From Gnetum montanum (lineage: Eukaryota > Streptophyta > Gnetopsida > Gnetales > Gnetaceae), in assembly GCA_015680685.1 (NCBI GenBank), contig MNCI01010159.1:4675-52887 (forward strand): a stretch of 48,213 nt of DNA, given 5' to 3'. The notes under the pieces were generated by a model. The model had not been told where the DNA came from, searched no databases, and saw nothing but the letters and a program-made list of their open reading frames with translations. Below, one piece after another: positions 20,896-32,660 of the stretch. The position numbers and the translations under genes were made by a program. Positions within the stretch are counted from its first letter, which is position 1; every line of letters starts with the position of its first letter.

Positions 20896-23569
20896 AAATG
20901 AGTGGACTTCTTGGATTGGATATTTTTCTAGAAAGGTTGCCATCCTTAATCCAATCAGAAACAACATGGGTTCACATTACAGTGTGAATCCTATGTGGAA
21001 CTTGGTTTGAAGGGCACTCAAAGGTATTTGATGTAGAAGATGAGGGTGCTGGAGATGTACGGTGATCAGTTAAAGTAGGTTGTCAGGACTGGAGAGGACT
21101 ATTGGGTTAGAAGAAAGGTTGTTTCCTTAATCGATTATTTGGACCACTTGGTTGAAAGAGCAGTTGTGAATGCATAGCCCTTGTAGCATTTCATTGTTGC
21201 GGCTATGAAGGAATCTCACCCTACATGGATGCAGCATGAGGTAACTGAGTTAAAGGTGGCGGTGTAGGTGCAAAGGGATGTGGAGGATGATAAGGATATA
21301 GATATGGGTTTTTCTCTTGAGTAGATGATGAATGTGTTTGATGATACTCTAGAGGGTAATAGTGATACTGAAATGATGCATAACTTGCAGAACTTCTAGG
21401 GGAGATGGGTTGTTGAACATAGTACCTGTATGAATCTGGTTGTCTATAAGAATACTGCTACCTTGACAGTGGCATTCCCCATGATTGTGGTTACTACCAT
21501 TGTTGGTATTGTTCGTATGGTTGTGGAAGAGCTCTACTTGGGTAGTAAGCTTGTTGTTTCTAGTGGAACTATCTTAGACTACCTTGAGGATAAGACAATT
21601 GTCTTGGAGCTTGCCTACGTGCTAGGTAAGGATTCAATGCATACACACTAGACTCTTGTAAGTGTGACACCATAGGGCAACATCCCTTTAAATGTTCATA
21701 TTGATAGATGTCACATTTAGTTTCATCATCAAAATCAGACTCCACAACTTCCTCTACTACCGCAGCTTTGCCCTTACCTCTTTGGTAGCCACATTCAGCT
21801 TCTTTTCATCTTCTACAATTATGATCACTATTTTTCTCTTTTGATTCTTTAGAAATCTTTAAAGTAGTTTGAAAATTTTCATCCAAAGAGTTCCATAACT
21901 TTTCAACCTTAGTCAAGATGTCAAAAATAGATTTTTGGATGGGCAAGGTCTTTCTGTTGAGCACTTCATCAAGTGGTAACTCCTCCTCATTACAAAATTG
22001 AACCTCTCATTTTCTAATGGAAGGGTCCCTATTATATTCTTCAGCACTCTCCCTTTTTCATAGCTCATCTTCTTCTTTTTCTCTCTACTTAATTAACCTT
22101 TGGACTTAATGAGCTCTCATTTCAAACAATCTTCCTTGGGCATACACCCCAAGGGTTCTTCTTATTTCTACTCTAAGCCCATCTATGATGTGGTGAAGTT
22201 ATTCCCTCTGAGAGTAACCATGGCTAGGGCATCGGTGTAGGAGTGAATAGTATCAGTCCTTGGTAGTATCCAAGGGTTAATATGCTCCCTATTCCCAACC
22301 TTGGATTTGCATTCTCAAATTAGACACTCTAGAGTATGTCTAGTATTTATCATTGAATAGCTCTAACATGGTACTCCATCTGTGAATAGATTCTAGCTCT
22401 AAGGACCGATACCAACTTTTAACTTCCTTAATGAGTGTCCTTGGAAAAATCTTGAGTGTTTGCCACTCATTCTCTATGTTCTGTAAGGCACAGGCATCTT
22501 GAAAATCTTGTAGATGTGTCTACGAATCAGAATTGTATCCCCCCTCAAATCTTAAGATATTTTTCATATCTAGGCACTTGATCCAACTATCCTTCATATG
22601 CCTAGTTGGGATTTTCACTACCTCTACAATGTTGAGCATACTCTAAATTGCCAATAAAGGTTCATTATCATCACTGTGTTGATGATGTTGATGATGGTTC
22701 TGGCCACCCCTTCAATTTTGGTGGCCATCACGGTCATTGTTATTTCGTCAATCACCTTCATTGCAGTTGTTTCAATGGTGACTTTCATGAGAACTATCAT
22801 ATGAAAATGAATGTTTGGAATCAAATGAAGAAGATGAAGAGGAAGGTGGACCGCCACCACCACTGTGATGTCCACCACCACTCTTACGCTTATTATGATC
22901 ACCATCCTTACATCCCTTGTTTCTACAATGTTTACCCAAGTCCCTACCTTAGCTATCACTCTTTCTTAACCTTCGTTTATGAATAGTCAATCGTAGGGTT
23001 AGGTTCACACCCTCACTATTAGTAGCAAGGGGTGGAGAATCTTCATGTTAAGAACCTTGGAAGGAAGGATCCTCATTGTCCTATTGATCCAATAGGAACA
23101 AGGGGTTAGTATAATATTTTCCCTTTGTAGCTTCATGAAGTTTCTCTTGATGTTTATTCCATTTACATTGTGTTTCAGTGGGATAGTAGTTCCGAGTGTT
23201 ATATCCATCCACAACATACTTCTTGTGAAGATATGCTATGCCCAACTTCTTAAGGATTTTAAAAAACATTCCAAGTACAAATCAATTAGGAAGCAAGACG
23301 ACGTTGCCCTCCATATCATGCCATCACATTTGTTCATCTTGATGTAGGATGAAGGTGAAATTTGGCACAAACTCATTTGGATAAGTGTATACCACCTTGC
23401 ATTCTTGTGAGATCGATGGTTTAGTATCTTCAATCTTGCAAGAAGAAAAAGATATTTTTCAAGACAAAACATAATTGTCAATGTGCTTTTATAATCCTAT
23501 GTATAGTGGGAATGATATTGACCTTTAGGTTCATACAACGATATAATGGTATTCACTTAGACCTAAATA
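20896..23569 (-). pseudogene. gag: E5 gag, broken
   Basis: The N-terminal domain (23480-23081) includes LGIAYLHKKYVVDGYNTRNYYPTETQ, aligned by eye with E7 MPHLHAEYVVQDHDSREYHSIEA. A His/Asp/Ser-rich low-complexity segment follows (22960-22640), then the capsid core (about 22620-22090). The zinc knuckle at about 21707-21668 reads CDIYQYEHLKGCC: the second Cys is Tyr, so zinc binding is lost. A Pro/Tyr/Gln-rich tail (21640-21000) leads to the protease. Frames shift many times. Confidence 0.7.
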
Positions 23570-23590
23570 ACGCATGTTTCATAAACAAAG

Positions 23591-23609
23591 TCCCCAACAA
23601 TGATGCCAA
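23591..23609 (-). other. E5 primer binding site (tRNA-Asp type)
   Basis: Sense strand TTGGCATCATTGTTGGGGA directly follows the 5' LTR. It resembles the tRNA-Asp complement, with all differences being transitions. Confidence 0.75.
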
Positions 23610-24509
23610 TGATGAGTGGTGAGGTACCTCTACACCCAACCATACGAATCACAAAGCATTCACGTGTGATCTAGTTAAATTCCATGGACTTCATCATTTC
23701 CAATGCATTAGCCCTTTAGGAAGTGAATCTAGCCTTAAGGTCAATCGTTGTCTTCCCAATTACACTTGTGATGTTCATTGTTATGGTTAAGTGTAGCTAA
23801 GGCATTTGATTTATGTCATTTTTATATTTTATAGTTGAGTGCTTAAAATGTAGATAAAAAGGGGTTTAATTAACTAATCTAAATTAACTAATCAACTAAT
23901 TATTTAACTAATACTAACATAAGTATTTGCTCCCACTTTCTATACATGTCATGAACCCATGTATCCACTGATGGATGACCAAATGCTATGCTAATGGATG
24001 TACCAAGTAATAACGTTGCTAGGATTACCAAGAAAATACGTGTTACACTCAAAGTGGTCATACTTATGTGTGTAATATATCTGGCTTAATTTCTTATCTA
24101 TCGTAGTAACTAGAAAATAATTGATAATTAATTGAAAACATTTAATTAATAATTGGAAACAGTAAATTCATAAATAAAATATCTAATCTATCCAAAGTGC
24201 TACAAGGGTTATTAGAAAGCTCATCTTTATTGCCGCACACATTGTTGTGCTTAGGTACAACAATGCTCGAATAAAGATTTGTACACTCAATGGCTCCTAC
24301 TGTTGGCACTCAAGGGAAAAAATTCTAACTTTTGAATGGAAAAAATGCAAGAGCTTAGCAGCTACTGAAATCTAGATTGTCATAAATGTGATTGGTAGGT
24401 GTGTATTTATAAGTGATGGATAGACATTGCGTTGACGGGGCCTCATCAATGTAGGGCAAGATGTGTTGATGAGGCCTTGTCGACAAAGCCAACCAACGAC
24501 AACTCATCA
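23610..24509 (-). repeat. E5 5' LTR
   Basis: Plus-strand ends are TGATGAGTGG and AACTCATCA. The TATA box (TTATAAATA) is at about 24405-24412 on the sense strand. U3 (24413-24509) holds two units of the GTTGAC...GGCCTC...GTCAAC type, including TTGTCGACAAGGCCTCATCAA. The 3' LTR has lost one of these units. R-U5 is closely matched to 11317-12100. Confidence 0.85.
24429..24490 (-). promoter_or_regulatory. GGCCTC palindrome cassette in E5 U3
   Basis: Two imperfect palindromic units centred on GGCC lie 20-80 bp upstream of the TATA box: GTTGACGGGGCCTCATCAA at 24431-24449 and TTGATGAGGCCTTGTCGAC at 24465-24483. The same type of module is duplicated inside the element at 15731-15845. Confidence 0.6.
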
Positions 24510-25700
24510 ATTTTCATGGATCTTACTTTATCTTTTCTACCATATTATTTTGCTTCTCCTTTAAAAATTTTCATGTTTTTCCTTAAAGAAATTTCATGTA
24601 ATTTTTATTCAAAGCTTTTTTATTATAATAATTTTTGATAGCTAATGTTGCTTGCAAATATTTTGTATCAAACCACTTCTTCTTACCCATAAACATTTAT
24701 TGCATAGTAATATTTTTCACAACTTATAGTAATATATGCCTTCTAACCAATCTTCAAAATTTTTAATATCAAATAAAATTTATACCTATTATTAGAAAGA
24801 TTTTGTATATGCAATTGTAATAAATCTTCTTATTTTCTATTGTTACTTATAGTTAGAATGCATTCCTTTATTGTAAAACTTCTAAAAATGGTATGGAAAT
24901 TCTATTAACTTTCCATTAACCTAAAAATAAATAATTCCTAGTGCATTTTTAAGGATGATTAGCAATAAATCAATACATGAATATCTTCTGTCTTTCTCAA
25001 AAGTAAATCTTGAGCTTGATGGAAATTTTTAAGTCTCATTTAAAATGGTAAGATCAAGACCTTATTTCCATTTTAGCATGTGCTTTTCTATTTGATTCGT
25101 TTTAATATTCTTTGATTTTCTTTCTCATTCAATTTTAATTTTACCATAATCTTGCATATATAGCAATCCTTTATTATTTTTCCACTCTAGAATATTAATA
25201 TTCTTAGACCCAATCTTTGCATTAAAGTTACCCACATATATAAAATTTACCCTTGAATTTAAATTCTACTATAACTTATCCCAAATATTGAAAAAGGTCT
25301 TTTTTTTTTTTTTGATAAACTTAGCATTGCATGATATGTTGCATCCTATGGATGAAAGTAACAAAAAGCAAGAAATACAAGTCATTTTCTCTAAATAATC
25401 TTCAACTAAATCTATTATTTATATTCATCAATCTTTTCTACCTTAATTATCTCTTAAAGCCCTTTTTCTTTTTTTTCTTTTTTGAAAATCTAGGATAATC
25501 CTCATGATGTTTGCCCATGTTTGTGATACCTAACACTTACTACTTTTATTCTACTAAAATCCATCTCTCATGTTTCTAATAAATTATATTTTATATTTTC
25601 TCATTCTCTTAACCTAATTTCATACCCTTATAATTCTTAAATCTTCCATGAATATAAAGTCAAAAAAAGTCTCTTCCATTAGACAACTCCATCATTCTAT
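24510..25700 (-). pseudogene. L-B LINE endonuclease region (first piece)
   Basis: Minus-strand reading gives the APE-type endonuclease motif GNFNAKIG (25232-25209; the usual Asp in GDFNA is Asn) followed by degenerate sequence. Near 24700-24520 comes a Lys-rich linker to RT that continues at 11316 on the far side of E5. The 5' limit is uncertain and ORF1 is not recognised. Frames are broken throughout. Confidence 0.6.
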
Positions 25701-27955
25701 CAAAACTTAGATTATAGATCTAAAAGTTCCACAAGCATTGGAGGAAAATGTGTCCTAAAATATGTTATATTTTTATGTTTTATTGTATGCTTTCTTAATC
25801 AAGTTTCATGTAGAGGACATTTAAAGAATGTTTACATTTCAAGTATTTAACATAATGTTGGCTATGTTTTGATGAGAGAAGAGTCACTCTAGTTGATGTA
25901 ATTTGCTATTCTATTTCCTTCATTCATGAAGTAGGATTATGATTCATTTTGAAAAGTTTAGAAGCATATAATGCATTAATTTAATGGAGGATTTTTGCAT
26001 ATACTAGGATTATGTTTAGTTTGAGAAAGGGCATTCATGTATGACTCAATTTACCCTCTAAATTTGAATATGTATTGTACGTTGATTTGAAGACCAACAC
26101 TTGTTCATGCTTGAGGCCTATAGCTCATGAAATCTAAGCATATTACATTTGATTCTAGCTTTAAAATTTTCTATAATTTCATAGTTAAAGCATGGCCACT
26201 TTATGTTTATTGATTCTCTTTTTTGTTTTGAAGGACATGATAAATTTATCATATAATTTTTCCTCAAATTAGCCTTTTACTAAGTTTATGTCAAGCGTCT
26301 TTTATTGATTAGTAGATTTGGGTATTTTTCTCTTAATTTTATTTCAAATATGATGCTTAAATTTCAAGAAAATTTGTGCATCCATGCCCAAGCTAGCCTA
26401 GCTCTTCATATTCAATTCATGCAGCTCAATTTATGATTTAATATGCTTTGTCTTGCCCATGTCACTTCAAATATGAAGTTCACACATTTTTTCCATTATT
26501 TCTCTAACCAAAACCAAGATTAATTTGCATAAAATTTTTATCTTATGTGGTCTACATAGAACCAAAACCATAGCCTATGATCCTCTTGTGGAAAATACAA
26601 AATCAAATGGCTTTGGTTTTATGATTTTCTAAGCCACCGTCATCCAACTATAACTCATGGTGCATACCACAAGTGCCACCAAGATCCATATTTACAAGGA
26701 AGGCAAACATAGAGTTTAACATTTTAGCATTTCTAAAGGCCACTACAAACAATGATCAAACCACCATAAGCTAGCCATGACTTATGGTCAATTAAATTTT
26801 TAATGATTGGGCATTTTAAGCCTGTTTTATAAGTTAACAAGCCACCACAACCCCACCATGGCCTGTGATTAGGCTATCACAACTCATGATCAACTCATGG
26901 AAACATATAAATGAAAAATTTTAAAATTCTACTTTTAAGACTAAGTCTCATTAGAGACCAAGCTTTTACTATGAATTCTGACAAGTTACCTATTATGGTT
27001 TAGGAGTTATTACATAATGTGATTGAGGATTCTTAATGATAAGAATTTACTATGTTTTATCAATTTCAACATTCAAAATAAGGTCTATATCCAGTAATAC
27101 CATGAGTTTTAGTTTGTACGATCACAATGATTTTTTGTATTTTAATATTTAAATAATTAGTTTCTTTATTAAATTATTCTAGTAACTTTTAATAATTATC
27201 CTTAATGATTCGTTGTGTCTATTTCACTAACTAACATAATGGTTTTTTAAAGATTATATATATACTTCTTGTCTCCATACCAAAACATATATACGCATAC
27301 ATTTTTTGAGATTAGTTGATCATTAGCATATAGATCTTAGTCAAGTTTTATACTTATGTTACTTAACATACCAACATCAAGAAAAAATATGTTTCACAGT
27401 ATATCAAAACTATCACTATTTCTTTACTCATTTAAGTTAGCATAGTTAGTTCTAAGTTTCCTTGTACCTTCTAATTGTTTCACCATAAAATTCAACATGG
27501 TATTGAAGAAGGATTATGCTAACGTAGCTCACTAGCACTATAATTTAGATATGGCGACAAAGTTAATGGACACATTAAATGTGATGGTAAGTATAAAAAT
27601 AAAATTATGAAACTTCATTTTCATTTATTCAAAGTCATGTAAACATCGTAACAACTCTTCCATAGTGCAATATATTGTGGGAATTGTTGTACTACGGTTA
27701 GAACTCTAATTGTATGCCTTTGTATAGTTTGTAATAAGTATTTAAACTCTTTGAACTATTAAAATTTTAAATAATTATGAAAAACATTGTATAAATCAAC
27801 ATGGTTTGTTGATGATTAGAACTTTTAATTTCATTTCTAAATAGATTTATATTGTGCATGTTAGTAAGAATGATTAAAGAAGTGATGCATGGTTTTAAAC
27901 TTTTCTATTTTTCAATTATTTTAAAACCCTAGTTTTCTAACAATTTTCTTATTAA
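25701..27955. other. No recognisable gene
   Basis: About 2.2 kb of AT-rich sequence without an ORF that resembles a known family. The segment 26600-26960 has dispersed CATGACTTATGGTCAA / CATGGCCTGTGATTA-like short repeats. These are reminiscent of the repeats in the E4 U3 (8600-8900), so it may hold an old chromovirus LTR. I could not define boundaries. Confidence 0.4.
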
Positions 27956-27960
27956 CTATT
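27956..27960. repeat. E7 target site duplication, left
   Basis: CTATT directly before the E7 3' LTR. The identical 5-mer follows the 5' LTR at 37043-37047. Confidence 0.85.
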
Positions 27961-28914
27961 TCATGAGCAATGAGGTACCCCCTACACTCAACCATACGAA
28001 TACAAGCGTTTCATGCATGATCCGGTCGAATTCCAAGGACTAAGTGCTTATGCGCCCTTGTGAAACAGGGATGGGTTGGTTGATTGTTGTCTTCCCAAGT
28101 TTACCTGTATGTCACACTTGTATGGTTTAGTAAGCTTGAGGCATATGATTTTTATAGCTTTTATGTTTTTATGTCCTGCACTAGTAGGGAATGAGAGAGA
28201 TAACTAAGTGACTAATTTAACTTAACTACTCATTAACTAAGTTCTAACTAATCCTAACACCAGCATCCGTTCTCACTTGTTGTACACATCCTGAACTAGT
28301 GCAACACTACCAGGATTACCAAACGCTAATTGTTACTAGGTTACCAAATGTCACACGCATGCTCGAAGTGATCGTATTGAGTGTATTTTAACGATTTTCT
28401 TAATTGATCAAAATGAATTACTACGCTAATAATAGAAATATAAAGTGCATAAAATAAAATAAAATAAAATAAATGCATAAGAAAATAAAGTAAAAGAAAT
28501 GCGTAAGAAAACAAATCTCAAGTGCTGCAAGGATGAATCAAAGAGCTCGTCTTTATTGCCATACACAAGGTCTACTTAGGTACACAATGCTCGAATAAAG
28601 ATCCATCCACACTTCGTTCTCCTACTATGGGCACTTGGAAAATACTCTAACTTTCAAACAGACTACAAGATTTTTGCTACATGACTGCTAAAAGACTTCT
28701 TTTCAATTGTGTGCCTGGGCACTGTATTTATAGGCTTGGGAGAAACTACTCTAATAATTAGAGTAACCACTCTCATAAATAGAATAAACTGCTAGAGTAA
28801 CTACTCTAGTAATTAGAATAAACCATTAGAAAAACTACTCTAATAATTAGAATAAATCGTTAGAGTAACTGCTCTAATAATTAGAATAAACCGCTAGAGT
28901 AACCGCTCTCATCA
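27961..28914 (-). repeat. E7 3' LTR
   Basis: The plus-strand left end is TCATGAG (mutated TGATGAG) and the right end is CTCTCATCA. The TATA box TATAAATA is near 28725-28733. U3 (28741-28914) has about five copies of a ~33-bp unit, GCTAGAGTAACTACTCTAAT-AATTAGAATAAACC. U5 carries the GGTAATCCTGG/TGGTAACCTAG blocks shared with the other copies. Confidence 0.9.
28741..28914 (-). promoter_or_regulatory. CTCTAATTATTAGAG repeat array in E7 3' LTR U3
   Basis: About five tandem ~33-bp units each hold near-palindromes of the form ACTCTAATAATTAGAGT and GAGTAACTACTC. The array lies between the LTR tip and the TATA box. The 5' LTR of the same element has about four units (36905-37042). Confidence 0.65.
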
Positions 28915-28930
28915 TATCCCCACAACTGAA
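28915..28930 (-). other. E7 polypurine tract
   Basis: The sense strand reads CAGTTGTGGGGATA right before the LTR tip TGATGAGAG. Confidence 0.7.
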
Positions 28931-29565
28931 TGAGAACTCATCCTCAAGTTCCTTACAAAATATTGTGAAGGTATGGGATTATTGACTAACTGACAACTAA
29001 CGGTGGAATGGGCTGATAGACTCAACGTGCCCAGAGAACAAATCAATAAGCATATTACAACATTAGTGTTCATGACCATTGTGGGGAACACTCGTACATA
29101 AATGACATCCAAGCCTTATTTGGAAACTTGAAGATAAAGAGAGAGAAAGAAGATGAAGTGTGTTGTCGCCAATGCCGAGATTGTGCCTTCTGTTGTTTAT
29201 CCATAGCCGCGCCACCAAACTTGCTCCTTTCATAAATGCTTCAATTCCGATCCATCCTAAGTCCTTCCTCCAAGCCTAGTTCATTATTTGTATGATCGTC
29301 ATCTACACACACAACACAGTCACAAATGAGCAAGGATAGATAATCCACAATGCAATTGATACCTTGCCTCGATATGAAGTGCATTGGCTGAGTTGTGGTT
29401 ATGGCAAAAACTGGTTCATAGATTTATCATTGGAAACTACCCAAGGTGTAGGGGTTAGGCAATTAGTAAAATGAAAAAAATTAAAAAATTTGTGCTAGGG
29501 CCCCCACAACTAAGAGCAAACCTCCAATAGCTATAAGATGGAAAAACATGAGAAATAAGAAAGAT
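28931..29565 (-). other. E7 3' untranslated region, proximal part
   Basis: Aligned by eye with E10 47190-47810 and E2 3000-3490 (reverse complement). Shared blocks are CCTAACCCCTACACCTTGGGTAG, GAGGCAAGGTATCAA and TCTCTTTATCTTC. No coding signal. Confidence 0.65.
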
Positions 29566-29805
29566 NTTTGTGGGTTTGTCAGGGCATAAAGGGCATGAGC
29601 TTGATTTGGGGAGGACCCACTGGCATTTATTTTTGGTGAAATTGTTAACTTATTTCCCTTAAACATTTCCTAAAATCAATCATTTCTTGTTTCATCCCCA
29701 TCCATGACATCCATTTTATTGGCATTGTCATTGATATTTGTTATCTTTCTTATTTCTCATGTTTTTCCATCTTATAGCTATTGGAGGTTTGCTCTTAGTT
29801 GTGGN
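29566..29805. other. Small contig placed in the wrong orientation (assembly fault)
   Basis: A 238-bp piece bounded by single Ns (29566 and 29805) matches E10 46990-47215 in the plus orientation, although E7 is otherwise minus. Its last ~64 bp (29741-29804) are the exact reverse complement of 29503-29565, immediately outside it. Flipping the piece turns this apparent hairpin into a simple contig overlap. Confidence 0.8.
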
Positions 29806-30040
29806 GGAATAATGATAAAATTAGCAATGAGGTGGAAAATGGGAAAAAATATGAAGAGAACAGAATGCAATGGAATCCCAAGAACAAGGTTGTGTAAAGC
29901 CCCTTGTGTATTTCATGGTTAAGACAACTAACTAGAGCCCCCATGACTAAGTTGGAAGGAGGAGATTCGAAATAGTGAGTAGGGTTGTCCATCAACAGAG
30001 GTAACATGTGTACTAGTGATCCTAAGCTCATGAAAAGATT
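29806..30040 (-). other. E7 post-integrase spacer
   Basis: The sense strand reads CTTGGGATTCCATTGCATTC and CCACCTCATTGCTA, matching E10 46815-46870. Upstream it joins directly to the integrase tail (SSFQLSHGG), skipping the T-rich tract and about 0.9 kb present in E10. Confidence 0.6.
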
Positions 30041-31190
30041 TGGTTTATTGCACGTTGACCAATAGTTTCTTGTTTGGGCTCTCAGGTTTTTATATTGTCA
30101 TGGCCCCTGAAGGAAAAGTTGCATAAATAATATAAGGTCCTTCCCACAATGTTTGAAATTTAGTATGTTGTGGCACATGTGTGGGATTCCAGTAGAGAAC
30201 CTTATCTCCTAGTTGATATTTAACTTTCCTAATTCTTAGGCCATGACGTTATTTATTGAAGGTCTTGTGTAATTCGTTAGATGACAAGGCAGCTAATTGG
30301 TTTTCATCTAGCAAGTTAAGGGTTACTAACCATTGTTTCTATGCTAGATCAAGGTCAAGGTTGAGGTCACATGTCGTGGATAGTGTATGAAGCTTAGTTT
30401 GAATGGAAAGCATTAGTAATTTACCGTACACTAACTCATAGGGAGAGTAGCCTGTAGGGAGTTTCCATGTGGAGCGGTATGCCCAAAGAGCATCGTTCAG
30501 TTTTGTGCTCTAGACTCACCTAAACTTGCTAATGGTTCTTGTTAATATCTTTGTAATCTCCCTGTTGGTGACTTCTTCTTGATCATTCACTTGGGGGTGG
30601 TATGGTGTAGTCAATTTATGCTCAACCCCTAAGCGTTGCATTAATTTCTAAAAAGCTGCACCTATGAAGTGTGTACCATTGTCTGAAATAAGTGCATGCA
30701 GCACATCAAACTTGTTTATGATTTGTTTTTGAATAAATCGTGTAACTATAGATGATGTACAATCTTTAATAGTAACTACTTCAACCCATTTTGTTAGGTA
30801 ATCAACAACAACAACAATATAAGCTTTTCCATTGGACATTAGTGTAATTGACCCCATAAAATCAATTTCCCAAATGTTGAAGGGTTCTAATGATTAAATC
30901 CATTTTTGTGAATCCTCCATTCTAGCAATGATTCCCCTATCATGTTGATAGTGCTCACAAGATTGGATGAAATGATGGGCATCCTAAAATAATGTAGGCC
31001 AATAATATCCTACAAGCAGGATCTTGATGATCATTCATCTCCTAGCATAATGACCCCCACAAGGACCCTCATGAGCATCTTGGAGAACTCACAGTTGATC
31101 TATATCAGGAACACACCATCAAACCAAGCCATTGGGACACACTTTGTAAAGTTGTCCATTGATCTCCATAAAGTACTTGGCTCGGTGAAG
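30041..31190 (-). pseudogene. pol: E7 integrase, few lesions
   Basis: The zinc-binding HHCC region lies at about 31100-30940. In the catalytic core (30857-30500), MSNGKAYIVVVVDYLTKWVEVV is followed by CTSSIVTRFIQ and the second-Asp segment ALISDNGTHFIGAAF, intact. The Glu segment follows as HPQVNDQEEVTNREI. The C-terminal part reads LNDALWAYRSTWKLPTGYSPYELVYGK and KVKYQLGDKVLYWNPTH. It lies downstream of RNase H in the same polyprotein. Several stops remain (e.g. between AAF and KLMQ, and after SKFR), mostly at Gln, Arg or Trp positions. Confidence 0.85.
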
Positions 31191-31279
31191 AAACTATTGT
31201 TTCTTCTTAAGGTTTAACTCTTGTGGTGTTTGTTGGGTGAGGAGATAGGTAAGAATGCTACTATACCAGTTTGTCTCCA

Positions 31280-31950
31280 TGGGTGATTGATTATTCACTA
31301 CACCAGAAAAGAGAAATTCATCAAGGAATTGATCAGAAATTATATACTCATCATCTTTGTTGTCCCATCACTACTGAGATAAATGATCAGCAACTACATT
31401 CTCAGTGCCCTTGCGATCGATCATCATTAAATCGAACTCTTGTAAGATTACAAGCAATCATATGATATGAGTGTTTACCATTGGCTTATTTATGAGGAAC
31501 CAAATTGCACTATTATCTATATGTATATATACTTTATATCCAAATACATAGTGTCTAAACTTTTTTAGTGCAAACACTATAGCCATTAATTCTTTCTCTG
31601 TGCTAGTGTAGTTAAGTTGTGCACCAACGATACTTCTACTTGCATAGTGGATGTAATAAGGATGCTTCTAGTCATCTAACTATGTAAGTATGGCTCCTAA
31701 AGTATAGTTGGATGCATCAGTCATGATATGGAATGGTTTGGACCAGTCAAGAGCTTGTAGAATGGGTGTTTCTACTAGCTTGTGTTTTAGAGTTTGGAAA
31801 GCTAATTCACATTCCCTGGTCCACTCAAAAGATATGTCCTTTTTCATTAATTCCACTAATGGTTTGGCAACCTTTGAAAAGTTCTCAATAAATTTCCTAT
31901 AGTAGACAGTATGTCCAAGGAATGACTGAATAACTTTGATAGTTTCTGGT
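31280..31950 (-). pseudogene. pol: E7 RNase H, broken
   Basis: Sense-strand fragments in several frames match E10 44020-44600. The tethering segment before integrase gives VRFNDDRSQGH-like frameshifted text, and the acidic spacer ends at about 31290. E10 preserves the same segment openly (FALETFRHYVTRYKVYIHTDHS). It is frameshifted here, and no intact active site could be read. Confidence 0.6.
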
Positions 31951-32660
31951 TGACAGGTAATTCCATGGATAATTTTGATTTTCTCGAGGTCTACCTCTAT
32001 CCCTGTGTGAGATTTTGTGCCCTAGTACTACACATCCTTGGACCATCAAATGGATTTTCTACTAGTTGAGCCTCAAATTGGTTTCTACACATATTTTTAA
32101 CACTTGCTCCAACTAATCCAAGGCTTGATCAAAGTTTTCTCCATAAGTGGAGAAGTCAGCCATAAAAACCTCCATGCCATTCCCTATCTGCTATTGGAAT
32201 ATGCTTAGACCTAGTCATTGAAATGTTGTAGGGGAATTACACAAGCCAAACAGCATCTGTTTGTATACTAACATTCCCCAAGGACTAGTGAACATAGTCT
32301 TGGTTTGGTCTTCTGGGGCTATTTGTATCTGGTTATATCCACTATATCCATCCAAAAAACTGTAATAGTGATGCCCTACGAAGGTGTCTAAGACATGGTC
32401 GACAAATGGCAATGGAAAGTGATCTTTGAATGTTGCCATATTTAGTAGCCTAAAATCTATGCACACCCTCCATTTACCTCCCTTTTTAGGCACAATAACT
32501 AAGGGGCTAACCCATTTGCTATCAACAATGGGGTATATGAACCCAGCCTTGAGAAGCTGTTCGATTTCTTCCTTAACTACTTGCTTCAGCTTAGGGTTCA
32601 ATCACCTCTATGGTTGTCTTCGAGGCTTCATGGAGGGATCAGTGTAAATTCTATGTTGGC
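31951..32660 (-). pseudogene. pol: E7 reverse transcriptase, mostly open
   Basis: A 128-codon open stretch (32601-32215) reads LKQVVKEEIEQLLKAGFIYP, WVSPLVIVPKKGGKWRVCID, motif A region FLDGYSGYNQIQIAPEDQ, and MLFGLCNSPTTFQ. After a stop the active-site loop is EVFMADFSTYG (FMADF at 32166-32152), so one catalytic Asp is Ala by a transversion. The thumb follows to about 31960 with a frameshift. It is the best-preserved RT fingers/palm in the window apart from E10. Confidence 0.85.

Larger units (their letters stand above)
11317..24509 (-). mobile_element. E5: 13.2-kb Ty3/gypsy element with an extra gene
   Basis: Two LTRs (11317-12172 and 23610-24509) bound a minus-strand interior: primer site, gag, protease, RT, RNase H, integrase, a long spacer, an extra gene (12420-15275), a short 3' leader and a polypurine tract. 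LINE L-B coding sequence is cut exactly at both ends, which independently supports the boundaries. The flanking 5-mers are TTTTT (11312-11316) and ATTTT (24510-24514), an imperfect target duplication. Internal length is 11.4 kb against about 7.4 kb in E7; much of the difference is the extra gene and its upstream region. All coding parts are broken. Confidence 0.85.

Noticed and set aside
22648-22986. His/Asp-rich plus-strand ORF
   Set aside because: It is the antisense of the low-complexity gag linker of E5. Overlapping ORFs on both strands come from the simple repeat composition.
24510-27955. Host gene exons
   Set aside because: Apart from the LINE endonuclease remnant, I found no open stretch with a recognisable family or a consistent codon pattern.
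28741-28914. CRISPR-like regular repeats
   Set aside because: The units are contiguous and near-palindromic, without unique spacers. They lie in an LTR U3 and the genome is a plant's.
29503-29805. MITE or hairpin element with 64-bp terminal inverted repeats
   Set aside because: Single Ns at both ends and the match to E10 in one orientation show a reversed contig instead.
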